NCBI GenBank assembly: GCA_944474755.1
Contig: OX104115.1
Span: forward strand, 38,761,080 to 38,825,079
Length of the DNA: 64,000 bases
Reading direction: 5' to 3'
Origin: Limnoperna fortunei
Taxonomy: Eukaryota > Mollusca > Bivalvia > Mytilida > Modiolidae
Part shown: positions 48,071-60,779 of the stretch, one piece after another
Position numbering within the stretch: position 1 is the first letter of the stretch
Layout: every line of letters starts with the position of its first letter
Translations under genes and position numbers: made by a program
The notes under the pieces: model-generated
What the model was told of the DNA's origin: nothing
Databases searched by the model: none
Seen by the model: only the letters and a program-made list of their open reading frames with translations

Positions 48071-49620
48071 TAAGGTCTTTCCCCTTTCCAAGGCAACGAC
48101 TTTACTGTATTTCTTCTGATTATCATTAAGGTCTTTCCCCTTTCCAAGGGAAACCCTTTACTGTTTTTCTTCTAATAATTATTTTATTCTTACTATTATT
48201 ATTAAAGTCTTTCCCCTTTCCAAGGGAAAGACCTTACGGTATTTATTCTGATTATAATTTTTTTAATTATTATTATTATTCTTCTTTTCTGCCGTCAATG
48301 TAAAAAAAGTGTCTTGACGTATCGCTTAGAGACTTGGCACACTTAACCGACACTACCTGGGCTCGACTTGAGTCACACTGCGAAAACCGATCTTTTTTTA
48401 TTAACGGAGTTATCTGCCCCAAACCCAAAAACCTTGTGTTCAGATAAACTCAGAAACCATGACAGGTATCAAAAATCTAAAATGAGAAAAATATTGTCTG
48501 ACTTATGGCCATAATATGTCATGCTAAAAAACCCTTTTAGATTCCACTTCCTGTTTACGCGATTTTGACGCGAAGTTTGTCGAAAACGTCAAAATTGTTT
48601 GATTTCCACAGAACTTTGTTTCCAAGTAGATATGAAGGTCCTAATTACATATTCGGGATTAAACTTTTTTCGGTCCACCATTTTCAAAATGGCCGCCATT
48701 GAAATTATGTTTTCATTATAACTAAAAAACCATAAAAAATTGAAGGAGACAATATATAAAAAATGTTCCTCTCATTGAGATCTACATTTGATATTAAGGG
48801 TCGAAAACTGTGCGACAAACCCTTTTCGAGGTTATGGCCCTTGACACGTTTCGGCTAATCAGTTTTTGGCTTAAAACCGTCAGAGATGATATGGTAAACA
48901 TAACAAGCTCTTCGATTTAAGACCAACATCTAATGGTTATGGGCAGCCATTTTCAAAATGGCCGACACCGTAAAAAGTTTTTATAGAGTCAAACGTAAAC
49001 CTTTGAAGAAGACAATTAAAGGGAAAATTGCTCATCACATGGAAATGTACCAAAAAAAGGTTTAAAAAGTACGAAAGCGTAAAACGTTTTTTGAGTTATT
49101 GCTCTTGATTCGTATTTTGAAAATGGTTTTTGTTTATAACTTTTTAAACATTACAAATGATGAATGAAACATTGGTTCATTTTAAAGAGAATTAAAAGAT
49201 CTACAATTAGATCTCAAATGGTACTTAATTCAATTGAGTGTTTTCAAAATGGCGGCCAAAAAACATATCGTAAAATGCGTTATTTGTTAACAATGCTTAA
49301 ACCGTTACAGATTATATAGTAAACAATATGTCAAGCCCTTCGATTTAAGACTAAAGTCGAATGTTGCGGACAACACATGGGAAACTGAATCGGGATCACT
49401 AACTGAATACAAATATCACATTGTTTGACTGGAATTAACATTTTGTCTATAGCAACCAACTAAATGTCCTTAGTAACCATACATTTTCTGACTTTGGACC
49501 ACTTGCTTTGTACAAAAAATCCATAGTAACTGACCGTAATGTCATTAGCAACTATATACCTAGACATAACACTAACAAAATGCAGGGAAAGATCTCACAT
49601 TTGTTCCCTGAACAAATGAC
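48071..49620. mobile_element. Non-coding element with a hairpin at each end
   Basis: The left end has three successive heads AAGGTCTTTCCCCTTTCCAA (48073, 48128, 48204). The third folds into a hairpin (arms 48204-48215 and 48224-48235, one mismatch). The right end CATTTGTTC, CCT, GAACAAATG (49598-49618) is a perfect 9-bp hairpin. Both ends abut TTA/ATT-rich microsatellite. The interior carries repeated CCATTTTCAAAATGG palindromes (about 48690 and 48952) and no open frame. I recall similar heads as abundant in mussel genomes. Class unknown. Confidence 0.65.
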
Positions 49621-51375
49621 TTTTCATTATTATTATAATTCATTTTCATTGATTTAAAAGTGTCAGGAATGTTTCACCAACAAATGAATAATCAAATGTC
49701 AAAGTTTTGCATTCTTTAATATTGCCACCGGTAAATAGATGGCGGCATACCATGTACACCCCAATTTGAATGGAGGCAGCAAAATCCACTTGTAATATAG
49801 AATAAATGTGAAATATGACAAGACACAACACGTACATCTATTGTTTTCGATTATATTTTTATTAGTTATTATAGTTTAACCAATAAAAGAATGAACACCT
49901 TTTAATTACATGATATCCAATTTATAAGGAACTTGAGCGAGATAAATTGTACATTGCACTTTAGAATCTGGAGAAAAGGCTAATCGCAGACCGTAGTGCC
50001 GCGGTCCTTGCTCAATCATGACAGTTTTATAGATGAAAAAGATACGCGTATCTCCCCTTTACACAGTTCCATTTTTGCCGTCCCTACACATTACTCCATA
50101 CTTTTAATAATGGCAGTAGAAAGTATGAAAGTATGAAAATTTTGCTCCCGATGTCATACTCTTTGTTCACGTTGATTTATTATTTATTTGTTCTAGTCCA
50201 ATATATAGTTGACATATTGATCGCCTGATTTTGGGGAAACATTTTAATAATCAATTAATTCAAAATTTAGATCAACTGAACAACAAATCTTATAATCATA
50301 ATTGTACAAAGAAATATGTGGTAAAAATGTTGTGTACCTCAAAATATCTATTGCTTACCATGAGGTATTGGATTTGTTTTGCTAAAAAAAAAGTGTTGCT
50401 CTTGATTTACACTCTCTTTAGATAGCATGTGCAGACAAACCTTCCTTTCAGAACGATTTTGTATATAAACCCATACCCTGGGTTGTTCTGGGGGTGCTGT
50501 CTGTCTTATGTTTGGAGGTCACGACAGTGTAAAAGCAATCGCTAAACATATATTCTTGTGGTTTTAATTTATTTAACAGTAAGAACTAAATATCAAGTGC
50601 ATGGTCTACAGTGAAAGGAAAGTTAATTTCAGCATGCAATCCGCAACAGTTTGAAACCTACTGCCATCCGTACACATCTTATTTTCAAGTAATCACAAAG
50701 AAATTTATAATCGTTTTTTAAAATACTAATATTACGTAGCAAACACTATGGCAATCAATTATTTCCACTTTGTCTTTTACGAATATGTTAAAATATTTGT
50801 TTTCGTATTCAGCTACAATTGAGTAATATAATATTTTATAATGTACAACCTGTTTTTATCACTAAAATAATTATTCTTTCTGCACAAAAATGATTGTGAA
50901 GTTTTAGTAAATAATTTAATTTTATATTAACATGCACTTTTACTTGTAGAGTACGTTTCTTATGGCATCGTGCTCTAAAATTGAATATGAATTCGTGAAA
51001 TGTCGCTTTTATGAAATCGCAATATTAGCAGAATCATGATTTCTATAAAATGCATGTAATACTTTTTAAAAATAAAGTTGTTCAACAATAAGGGTTATCC
51101 TCAAAGTGAACTGCATTAGTTGATTTCAGCATGTCTAATGAATTTCACGGTCGTTACATCATGCGCGCCATGTGTAAGGCTGCTAAATCGTTCGCTATGA
51201 AAAAATCTGGATGTAACAAATATCGATTAGAAATTTGATTTCTGCTGTTGACACTTATACATATGTACTAAACATGAATATGATCTTAATTTTTTGATAT
51301 TTTTTGCATTTATTCAATATCAGTGTTTGTAACATTTAGATTTTAACAAAGACTGAGTGAACACCTTCTCGGTAT
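49621..51375. other. AT-rich stretch, nothing supported
   Basis: Short chance frames only (for example 49646-49837 minus, 50231-50425 plus). Confidence 0.4.
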
Positions 51376-53832
51376 TTACAATCATGGACTTCGAAAATCG
51401 GTCGTACAGTGCAAGTGAACTGATGAGTTTTCGTTTTCTGCCGAGACAGCGGATTATACCTGATCAAGAAGTATTATCAAGGTTGAAAGGTTTGGGAATT
51501 TTTAACTTTAGAAGAAAACGTGCAGGTGCAAACAACACAGAAACTTTCACAAACCTACAAAACAAAACGGAGTAAATTACTTTAATTTGATATATCCCAA
51601 GCGAGGTAATACTAAAACTATTAACAACTTCATAGAAAACGTCATCTGTTTGATTCGTAATTGTCGCTCATTAGTCAGAAAAGATGTACTTAATGGTCAA
51701 TTACTCCGTGAAAAATGCATTGACTTGCAATTTTTTCAGAAACTTGGTTTTCCGATGATAATCAGTATCAGTTTGAAACATCAGACCTGAACCAAAATGG
51801 ATATAAAATTAGTGTTTCTAACAGACAAAACAGAGTTGGTTGTGGGATTGCTTTCGATATGGGGTCAATATGCATAGACTGCTGTCCGGTATGAAATCGA
51901 GTTTTGAGTATGGAATTTGGTACTAGTAATTGATTTTTAAAACATTATGATAGACCACCATCATAAGCAACTACCAGTCAATTCGTTTTATATTTTTTTA
52001 GTTCCTTGACGAAATCGTTCCGAAATATTCAAATATTATTATCATGGGAGTTTTCAACCTGCATATCAACGATGACAGTAATGCAGTTTCGGACTTCAAT
52101 AACTCTGTAATTGCCCTCGGGTTACAACAACACGTAGACTTTCCTACACACGTACACAGTAACAGTCTTAATTTAGTGATCACCGAATTCACGAATGTGG
52201 TTGATTTAATGTAATGAGAACCAGATCCGTTCTTGTCAGATCACTGCGCTGTTAAAGTGGTAAGGGGGGTAAAAAAAGAATATATTGTCAGCAAAACATT
52301 TTTTTTCGGAATTTTAAAGACAAGAATCACGACGAATGTGCTGATGACGTCAATCTAATGGCGATAAACTCCGATTCCGTTGAAATATTTGTTGACCAGT
52401 TTGAACATAAGATTGAAACGCTTCTTGATACACACGCGCGTTTAAAAGAAAAGTCCCAAATATGTAGAGCGTCAAAGCCTTGGTTTAGCAACGACATATT
52501 ATGTATGAAACGAGCGATGCGGCGTTTGGAGAGACTCTGGCAAAAACATGAACAGATGTGCGATCATGAAAACTATAGAACTGCGCTTTACAATGCCATC
52601 GCGAGCTTCAGAATGAAACGCAATCCATCCTTAGTAAAAAGATACTAGATTAAAGGTGATTAAAAAACTCTATAAGCTTGTGAAAGAACTTACCGGAAGT
52701 ACACCAGAAAACCCCATGCCGCCAGCAGAAGACGAAAAAAGTCCAGCCGACAAGTTTGCAGATCATTTGATGGACAAGAACAAACGAATATGCGATCCTC
52801 TAAAAGAAATCGATAGTTATAAACTCCTTTTTAAAGACGTGCAAGAGTTTAGTTACTTTAATAGTTTTTCTCAACATGAAGTAAAAGTATGATTAATCAG
52901 CTGCAATGTAAAACTTGTGAACATGACAGCTTGCCAACAAAAGGGCTTTAGTTATTTCTAAACGACAACAATTGCCGAGCTTGTAAACCTTTCTTTGACT
53001 CTGGGTATTTTTTCTATTGAAGTGGAAACAGGCAGACCCCTGGCTGCACTTGAACTTACGTATTCCAACTATCGTCCAGTAAGTAATTTGTTATTCTTGT
53101 CAAAGAGGATAGAAAAATTCCGCATTGTATCGACTAAACAAACACGGGATTGCCAACAATCTTCTTAAGAAAAATCAGCCAGTACATCGCCAGTTTTATT
53201 CTTGCAAGTCTGCTCTTCTAAGGCCCATCAATGACATTCTAGTGGGAAAGGAACAGCAGGAAGTCACTGCGTTGATCGCGTTAGATCTTAGTGCCGCCTT
53301 TGACATGGTTGACTACGATATTCTTCTCGATGTGTTTGAAAACAAGTATGTAGTTTGTGGATCCGCATTAGCATGGGTTGATTCGTATCTGCGCCCCGGC
53401 AGTTGTCGTGTAAGCGTTTACTCGTCTGTATCCTTCGAACGGACGCTTGACTGTAGTGGGCCACAGTGAAGCTGTCTGGGTCCTTGGCTGTACCTGGCAT
53501 ACGCGGGAAATATATTTGATATCGTACCTCCAACTATAACTGTGTATGGATTCGTTGACGATCATACAGCCAATACACGATTTAAACAGACACCAACAGA
53601 AGAAAATTGTGCCATTGACGATCTACAGAACTGTGCTATCGAAACTAACAAGTGGAAAAACAACAAAATGTTACAAATGAACAATTCAAAGACTGAATTT
53701 ATCCTTTTTGGTAGTCGACAACAACTAAACAAGTGTAGTACTAAAGAAATAACAATATGTAACGAGGTTATCAAGTCAACAAATTGTATAAGATATCTTG
53801 GTGCTTTCTTTAGAGGTGTCTCTAAATTTTAA
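51376..53832 (+). pseudogene. Broken non-LTR retrotransposon (CR1/Jockey-like)
   Basis: Pieces in order: N-terminal region (MDFENRSYSASELMS, LSRLKGLGIFNFRRKRAG); APE endonuclease (LREKCIDLQFFQKLGF, IIIMGVFNLHINDD where the usual GDFN Asp is Val, and SDHCAV); linker (KPWFSNDILCMKRAMRRLER, LYKLVKELTGSTPENPMP); reverse transcriptase (LIALDLSAAFDMVDYDILLD, LAWVDSYLRPGSCRVSV, VYGFVDDHTANTRF with FVDD in place of FADD, KTEFILFGSRQQL, CIRYLGAFF). Several frameshifts and stops (for example after DCSGPQ at 53469) kill it. It stops just after YLGAF, lacking the thumb region, 3' untranslated part and tail. Confidence 0.85.
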
Positions 53833-54360
53833 GGAACCTCTGTAACACCTTTAAAAACTGCCACTCGTACCTGAAATATCGTAAAAAATAATACATTTAC
53901 TTTGAAGGCATAGTGACATATTTATACGTGTATATGTTTTGATAAAGTTGACAAAATACTTGGGAGTTAAACTTTTAGTATGCAAAACTAATGCTGCAAA
54001 ACTAGTAAGTATTTATGAAATATAGCTTGAACACCATGGTACATGTAAGTGGCCGTAGTTATATAATTTCCTGTACACCCCGGAAGAGTTACATGAAGAT
54101 TGTAAATAGACGATAGGTATTACAAAGCCCCTTGAAGCACGTGGATATTAGGAAAGATTATAATTGGAAGCCATAATACTCAGTGAGCAAACTTTAGCAG
54201 TAAAATTGCCAGTATCTTGTGAATTAAAGATGTACTGGTTACACCCTGTATGCAATCGGACGTTAACGGAACCTTAGTTTTGACACGACGGTTATCAATA
54301 ATTGATGATTAACTATCTTTTTTCGTTTGGCCACCATTCCCAGTGATATTACAATATATG
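53833..54360. other. Spacer related to 44.2-44.4 kb
   Basis: Around 54040-54170 short motifs (AGCCC.TTGAA.CAC.TGGATATT.AGGAAA) match 44340-44400, presumably intron of the related gene copy. No exon could be defined. Confidence 0.35.
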
Positions 54361-54627
54361 TCAATAGACACCGAAACCGAGGCGAAGTGGTAAAGGTAGT
54401 TCGTCTACTATTGATCATGTGGTCTGTCAACACTGAGATTGAAGGTTCGAGTCTCACTGCGGGCAGGGCTTGACTCCAATCTTAATTGACAAGGATTGCG
54501 AGTTTTCCTACCCAAGGTCAGGGTTTTTTCGAGTATTCGGGCTTTCTCCCCCAATAAAAACTGGACGCCATGTTATAGCTGAAAAATTGCTGAAAGTGGC
54601 GTTAAACATCAAATAAACAGACAGACA
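54361..54627 (+). mobile_element. tRNA-derived SINE, full length
   Basis: Head with box A (GAGGCGAAGTGGTAAAGGTA) and box B (GGTTCGAGTCTC), a conserved middle (AAGGTCAGGGTTTTTTCGAG, TATTCGGGCTTTCTCCC), and a tail ACTGGACGCC, ATAGCTGAAAAATTGCTG, AAGTGGCGTTAAACATC. The middle resembles the central domain kept in many metazoan SINEs; I do not assign a named domain. Its tail is the one found alone at 19.3 and 27.2 kb. Confidence 0.8.
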
Positions 54628-54811
54628 ATATACACGAAACCAAGCAAATCATTGTGAAACAAACAAAACATAAGGAGATGCACATAACATCTATAAAGGT
54701 ATGCTTTGAACTAGTTTTAACGAAACGCGGTTTGGGGTATTGCATACTCATTCAATATAAAGTATATGTAAATGCAACATCTTCACCCCTATTTTGATTT
54801 AGGTAAATTAC

Positions 54812-54940
54812 CTTAACAATGTTTTTGATGATCAAAGATCAGCGACATCCGATTTGAAGTGTTCTTGGATTGGGTTTGTAAGTGTCTGAGCTTGCCAATT
54901 TGCAAGAACATTTAGAGTACCATTGTTGATACAGAGACCC
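54812..54940 (-). pseudogene. Decayed duplicate of ectodomain exon B
   Basis: The minus strand reads INNGTLNVLANWQAQTLTNP, then IQEHFKSDVADL, then TGA where exon B has Trp, followed by a one-base loss before the donor (AAG then GTAATT). Compare NNGTLNVGDVQAQSLTNPIK in exon B. One codon is inserted and the acceptor side is lost. It shows a second gene copy 10 kb away on the same strand. Confidence 0.75.
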
Positions 54941-54944
54941 TACA

Positions 54945-57600
54945 CACTAAGTTGACCCGAACTATATTATATAGTTTCCTTAAGCTATATGAAAACTGCG
55001 GTTCATATATATCTGTTGTTAAAATAATAAAGAAAAGTTGCAATTATTGCTGCATTATTTAATTTTGTCGCTCTTAATTGATTATTGTTTTATTTCCAGC
55101 AAGTAATATTTCAGATATAACAAAGACGAATAAATTATAACTATTAAATTATTACTTTTCGTTTGCCTATTTGTACTGATCTAGACTGAATAGAAACAGA
55201 AACAGAGCCAAAGGTAAATTAAAAGGGCAAAAGCAGAACATTGGTAGATTGTCTGGTTAGAAATCATTAATTGCGTAGGAATCAAACTAAACAAGTCTAT
55301 AGGTCGTGTTGTTGCAGTATAGAAGGCCTCAATCACAATAAAACAAATGATGTCGAAATGTGATAAACGACTTACAGCAATAGGTGGCAAAGTGTAGATA
55401 CCTGTGCTAAGGAAGCAGTTGTTGACGCTAGTGTGCTAAACGCAATAGGTTGCAAAACATCCCATTTATAGTTTTCGACAAAAAGTAGGCTATGTTTAGT
55501 TGTACATTGCATTGATCGTTTGTTTGTTACTACTGAAAATTGCATAAATGCTCGTCATTGTTAGGCATTAAAATATCCATATGGAGATCATGTGTTATTA
55601 CGTCCACATTTTTCATTTGATAAAACATTTTTAGATCCCATACCCATACACTTATTTAGGTCCACAACGTAATACTCTTCATGACAAACTTGTATATGTT
55701 ATTGATTTATTGTTACCAATTTATTTTTGTACAGCTGAATAAATAAGTGTAGGATATAATTATCAGATCGTCAATTTGACAATAGCAAAAATATGAATGT
55801 TATTTTGAACTTAGCAGTCACGATAGAAGCTAGCTTAATACTCAGTAAAATGTATTGAATTTAAATTATCACACTGACATTTTTACAAGATCTTTTAACA
55901 TTTAAACCTTTGTACGTCAGAGCGTTTTCTATTGTTTGTTTTAAAGACCTGGCAATACATATAAAAATACGGACTCTCTGTGATATTTAATATATTTCAA
56001 CATTAAGTAATATCTCTACTAGAGACCACGCAGTAAGTATTTACCGATTTTATCCGTATAAAGAACCACCATTTTGTTTAAAACTAATTCAAATGTTACA
56101 TATTTAAGCGTTTCAAATTAATGAGTTGTTATTGCATTTCATTTATTTACAAAATAAATTTCTTTGTCGCATAATGTATAATTTATTTGTAATAACTTAA
56201 GAAAATCGAATAATAGGGAGGTTTTGTCGAGCTTTTCAATACAGATTAGTAACCAATACGCTGATGCTTTAAATTGGCATGTGAATATAGCGCTTTGTAT
56301 ACTGCAGTGTTAATACAATTGGAAAAGGGTCTTTAATAATACATTGTACTCTATGTCCAAATCATGAGGTAAAGACAATGTTTACCTTTCAATAAAATTG
56401 TAAAAAAAAAAAAAACTTTGTACCTAATTGACAAATTGAAATGTAACAGCTATGATATTACAAATGCCATGTGCTGAAAAATAGCTTTAACACTTGCCCA
56501 ACTTAAACTGAACTGTGGCGTATGCATCTTTTCTTAATATGAGTTTAGGGGTCATTTACTGTTTAAATAATTCATAATGCGATTATCGCTAATAAAAACC
56601 TATTTTAATTTGATTCCGCATATTTTAACTTGCATTTGCATATTTTGAAATCATCAATTTAATTAAAAACTAATTTTAACATCCAATCACTTAACTATGA
56701 CACATTAGTTAATTCACTTTTACAATAGTATAAAACACACATAAAAAAGCTTTAGTTATAACATGTATCAAATTAATTATTCATGTTCAGTTGACCATAT
56801 TGTCCGGTTGGCTGTAAGAAAAATAATTCTGGGCATTAGCGTCTATATATATCAGCGAGCGACAAAATAGTATTCAGTCGGCTCTATTTTGAAGTCACAA
56901 ACACTGAAAAAACTTTTAAATATAAGTGTTAGTATATATCAGTATTTTCCTCACAGCAATTAGATTAAGGTTACATTAAGAACAAGTAGTTTAGTTAAAT
57001 AACAAACCAAGCTGCTGGTAACGTCTCCAAAGGCGTGAAATCGTGCTACGATTAACATTGTACGTTCAGGCAACAGCATTCTGTGCTTCCTTAGCCTAGA
57101 TTCGAGCGATAGAGATATTCTGGGTAGCAGAATCTAACCTTGGCATAACGTTACCTCATTAGAATTGTATTTTACTAATGCAGTCAAGAAAAGAAAAAGC
57201 GGGGTTTTATACCGATTGTCCGAGTTAAAAAATACCCATGATTTGCACGTGAAAGTCAACCCTGTTTTACCATGTAGCAATGGGTAATTCATAGTGTGTT
57301 CCAGATTTCCACCACAGTCGTTCACGGGTGGATGAACTTAAATGCAGTCACCTGGAAACCTTTAATTGAAGTGTAATTATGTTGTTTTGTATATTTATTT
57401 GAATATTTATAGATTATTTGTCCGTCAAAAAATGATGTGAAAAAAACTTATCCAATGTTGCGTTTTTTGATTGAGTATATACTTTTACAATGATCAGTGC
57501 GGAAACATTGATTAGCGCCCAATAATTGTGCAATGTATAAAAACCTGTTTTTTTTTGGTACATATATATATATTAATATATATACGGAGGTCAAAAGTTT
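54945..57600. other. AT-rich stretch with nothing recognised
   Basis: Includes a 15-base A run at about 56400 and a (TA)-rich patch at about 57560. No exon or family signal found. Confidence 0.45.
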
Positions 57601-57709
57601 AAACTACCTTTTGTGTCAATAATTTAAGAGACCATCACGTCAATATTGTAACCTGCAGGGCCTTTTTATTTTCGCAAACAATATTTTGAAAGAAGAACTT
57701 ACTTTGTAC

Positions 57710-59096
57710 ATGCAACTTTAAATTTTGTCCGCCCAACTATTTCAATACTGTGTTTATTTTTCTATTTGTTCTCATAAGTTTTACCTTTTGTAAACAAAAT
57801 TGAAACAAGCACTAGATTACATTGTTTTGTTTAAATTGTGTTTTGTATTTCCTTGTTAATTCAATAACTTTTAAGAAAAAAGTCATGGAGCGGACAACAA
57901 TATGCTACCTGTCATAATGTTCAACACAAATTTTGAAAGATCCCTTTTGAAAATGTAGAAAACACCAAGAATAATTTCCAAAATAAATGTTCATTCATTT
58001 TATAAACCATATGGAGCTTACTAGCCAACTGTTTAGGTAGTTAGTCATCTATTATCAGCTTTATCATGGCGTCTGGTTGATGGTTGATCGAAGAACCATT
58101 CATTGAAAAACCTGACCTTGCCTAAAATAAAAACGTGCATATAAATCTCTATGTTTGTATACTATTTTACAAATATTCAGCCGACACAAATGAAAATGCC
58201 TCTAATAGACAAGAGAAATATAAAATTAAAGGGCACTTTAAAATATATTTACAAAAATTACACAGCTGGCTTTTCTGCACTAATAGCACATACTGCGATT
58301 GTTCTTTTCAATAGGATCATATAGCAAGACACTACTCTTAAGACACCAAAGATGCATTTGAAAGGATAATGTAGAAACGATGAAGCGAAAATTAAAAAAA
58401 AATCTGAAATGATGGTGTCAGTATATAAGACATCGCTCAAAACATGCATTGTGTCTCTGGCGATTTAACTCTACCTCAAGCATTTATCTCCACTTGTACA
58501 GTACAACAAACATGGGCACAGGTAGTGTAAAATTCTAAATGACACTATATTTACAATATGTGTACATAAAATGTAAAGAAAAACTGAATGAACAAGATTT
58601 TCGTATGACCTATAAAACGCACTTAATTCAGGTGAGAGATCTCATACGTGAACATTTTTAGCGAAGCTTGTTGAGGACCTACCGTTGATAAAAACAATAA
58701 ATAGCTTTGACCTTATTATTTTAATATTATTTATTGAGCTTTTTTAAAAACGTGTATGCATTTAGAGAATTGTGTCGATTTGAACATTGTCAAGACATAT
58801 TTTAAAGTTCTATTTAAATGAACCACATTCTTAAATTGTATATATACTTGAACAATTTAATGGTTTAATTAATAAAATTGGCGAGTAATCTATGATAGTA
58901 ACTGTGTTTTTGTGTTGCAAGTTCGTTTTATTTCAATAGCATAATTATTATGTTAAAATTGATCTGATGGATTACATGTATCTTGGATGTTATGAAACTC
59001 TCACACCTTGCCTTTAAACGCGTCAATGTTCATTATGATAATGGCAAAATTGGTATTTCTTGAAAAAAAAATGATATGTAATAGTGTGTCGAATTT
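57710..59096. repeat. 1.39-kb tandem duplication, unit 1
   Basis: From ATGCAACTTTAAATTTTGTC to GTGTGTCGAATTT, repeated directly at 59097-60480 with only scattered differences and small A-run indels. The block as a whole is a diverged paralogue of 17.1-18.0 kb. Confidence 0.95.
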
Positions 59097-60480
59097 ATGC
59101 AACTTTAAATGTTGTCCGCCCAACTATTTCAATACTGTGTTTATTTTTCTATTTGTTCTCATAAGTTTTACCTTTTGTAAACAAAATTAAAACTAGCACA
59201 AGATTACATTGTTTTGTTTAAATTGTGTTTTGTATTTCCTTGTTAATTCAATAACGTTTCAGAAAAAATCATGGAGCGGACAACAATATGCTACCTGTCA
59301 TAATGTTCAACACAAATTTTGAAAGATCCCTTCTAAAAATGTAGAAAACACCAAGAATAATTTCCAAAATAAATGTTCATTCATTTTATAAACCATATGG
59401 AACTTACTAGCCAACTGTTTAGGTAGTTAGTCATCTATTATCAGCTTTATCATGGCGTCTGGTTTATGGTTGATCGAAGAACCATTCATTGAAAAACCCG
59501 ACCTTGCCTAAAATAAAAACGTGCATATAAATCTCTATGTTTGTATACTATTTTACAAATATTCAGCCGACACAAATGAAAATGCCTCTAATAGACAAGA
59601 GAAATATAAAATTAAAGGGCACTTTAAAATATATTTACAAAATTACACAGCTGGCTTTTCTGCACTAATAGCACATACTGCGATTGTTCTTTTCAATAGG
59701 ATCATATAGCAAGACACTACTCTTTAGACACCAAAGATGCATTTGAAAGGATAATGAAGAAACGATGAAGCGAAAATTAAAAAAAAATCTGAAATGGTGT
59801 GTCAGTATATAAGACATCGCTCAAAACATGCATTGTGTCTCTGGCGATTTAACTCTACCTCAAGCATTTATCTCCACTTGTACAGTACAACAAACATGGG
59901 CACAGGTAGTGTAAAATTCTAAATGACACTATATTTACAATATGTGTACATAAAATGTAAAGAAAAACTGAATGAACAAGATTTTCGTATGACCTATAAA
60001 ACGCACTTTAATTCAGGTGAGAGATCTCATACGTGAACATTTTTAGCGAAGCTTGTTGAGGACCTACCGTTGATAAAAACAATAAATAGCTTTGACCTTA
60101 TTATTTTAATATTATTTATTGAGCTTTTTTTAAAAACGTGTATGCATTTAGAGAATTGTGTGGATTTGAACATTGTCAAGACATATTTCAAAGTTCTATT
60201 TAAATGAACCACATTCTTAAATTGTATATATACTTGAACAATTTAATGGTTTAATTAAAAAAAGTGGCGAGTAATCTATGATAGTAACAGTGTTTTTGTG
60301 TTGCAAGTTCGTTTTATTTCAATAGCATAATTATTATGTTAAAATTTTTCTGATGGATTACATGTATCTTGGATGTTATGAAACTCTCACACCTTGCCTT
60401 TAAACGCGTCAATGTTCATTATGATAATGGCAAAATTGGTATTTCTTGAAAAAAATTATATGTAATAGTGTGTCGAATTT
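59097..60480. repeat. 1.39-kb tandem duplication, unit 2
   Basis: Starts ATGCAACTTTAAATGTTGTC right after unit 1 and ends GTGTGTCGAATTT, followed by ATTATTCACA. AT is shared at both breakpoints. Non-coding. Confidence 0.95.
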
Positions 60481-60511
60481 ATTATTCACAATGCCAACAC
60501 TCTTTTAGTTT

Positions 60512-60602
60512 TTATTGACGCGAATTGATTTTCCAGTGACGTTTGAAGTTTGCAAGATATATAATCACCGAAATACCACAACTTACAAAAACTTGTACAA
60601 CG
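60512..60602 (-). pseudogene. Relic of a transmembrane last exon (copy 3)
   Basis: The minus strand reads QVFVSCGISVIIYLANFKRH, then WKINSRQ and TAA (60512-60514), parallel to GVFLLIDLVNFKRHW at 36.4 kb. The upstream D-R-x-S-A-K part is not recognisable. Together with the copies at 18.0 and 36.4 kb it defines the 3' ends of three family members, all on the minus strand. Confidence 0.5.
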
Positions 60603-60779
60603 GGAAACTCTATTTGATAATATATTCTGAATTTAAAATATTTAAACAGTTGTGTCTTTCTCTTATGAACAATCATTTTAAAGTACAACGTTACAAGTAA
60701 AGATAGCTTTCAATTTTTTATTTCAAACTTGACAATACGGTAAATATAATGGCCTGCTGTGGTTTAGATATTTGAATAT

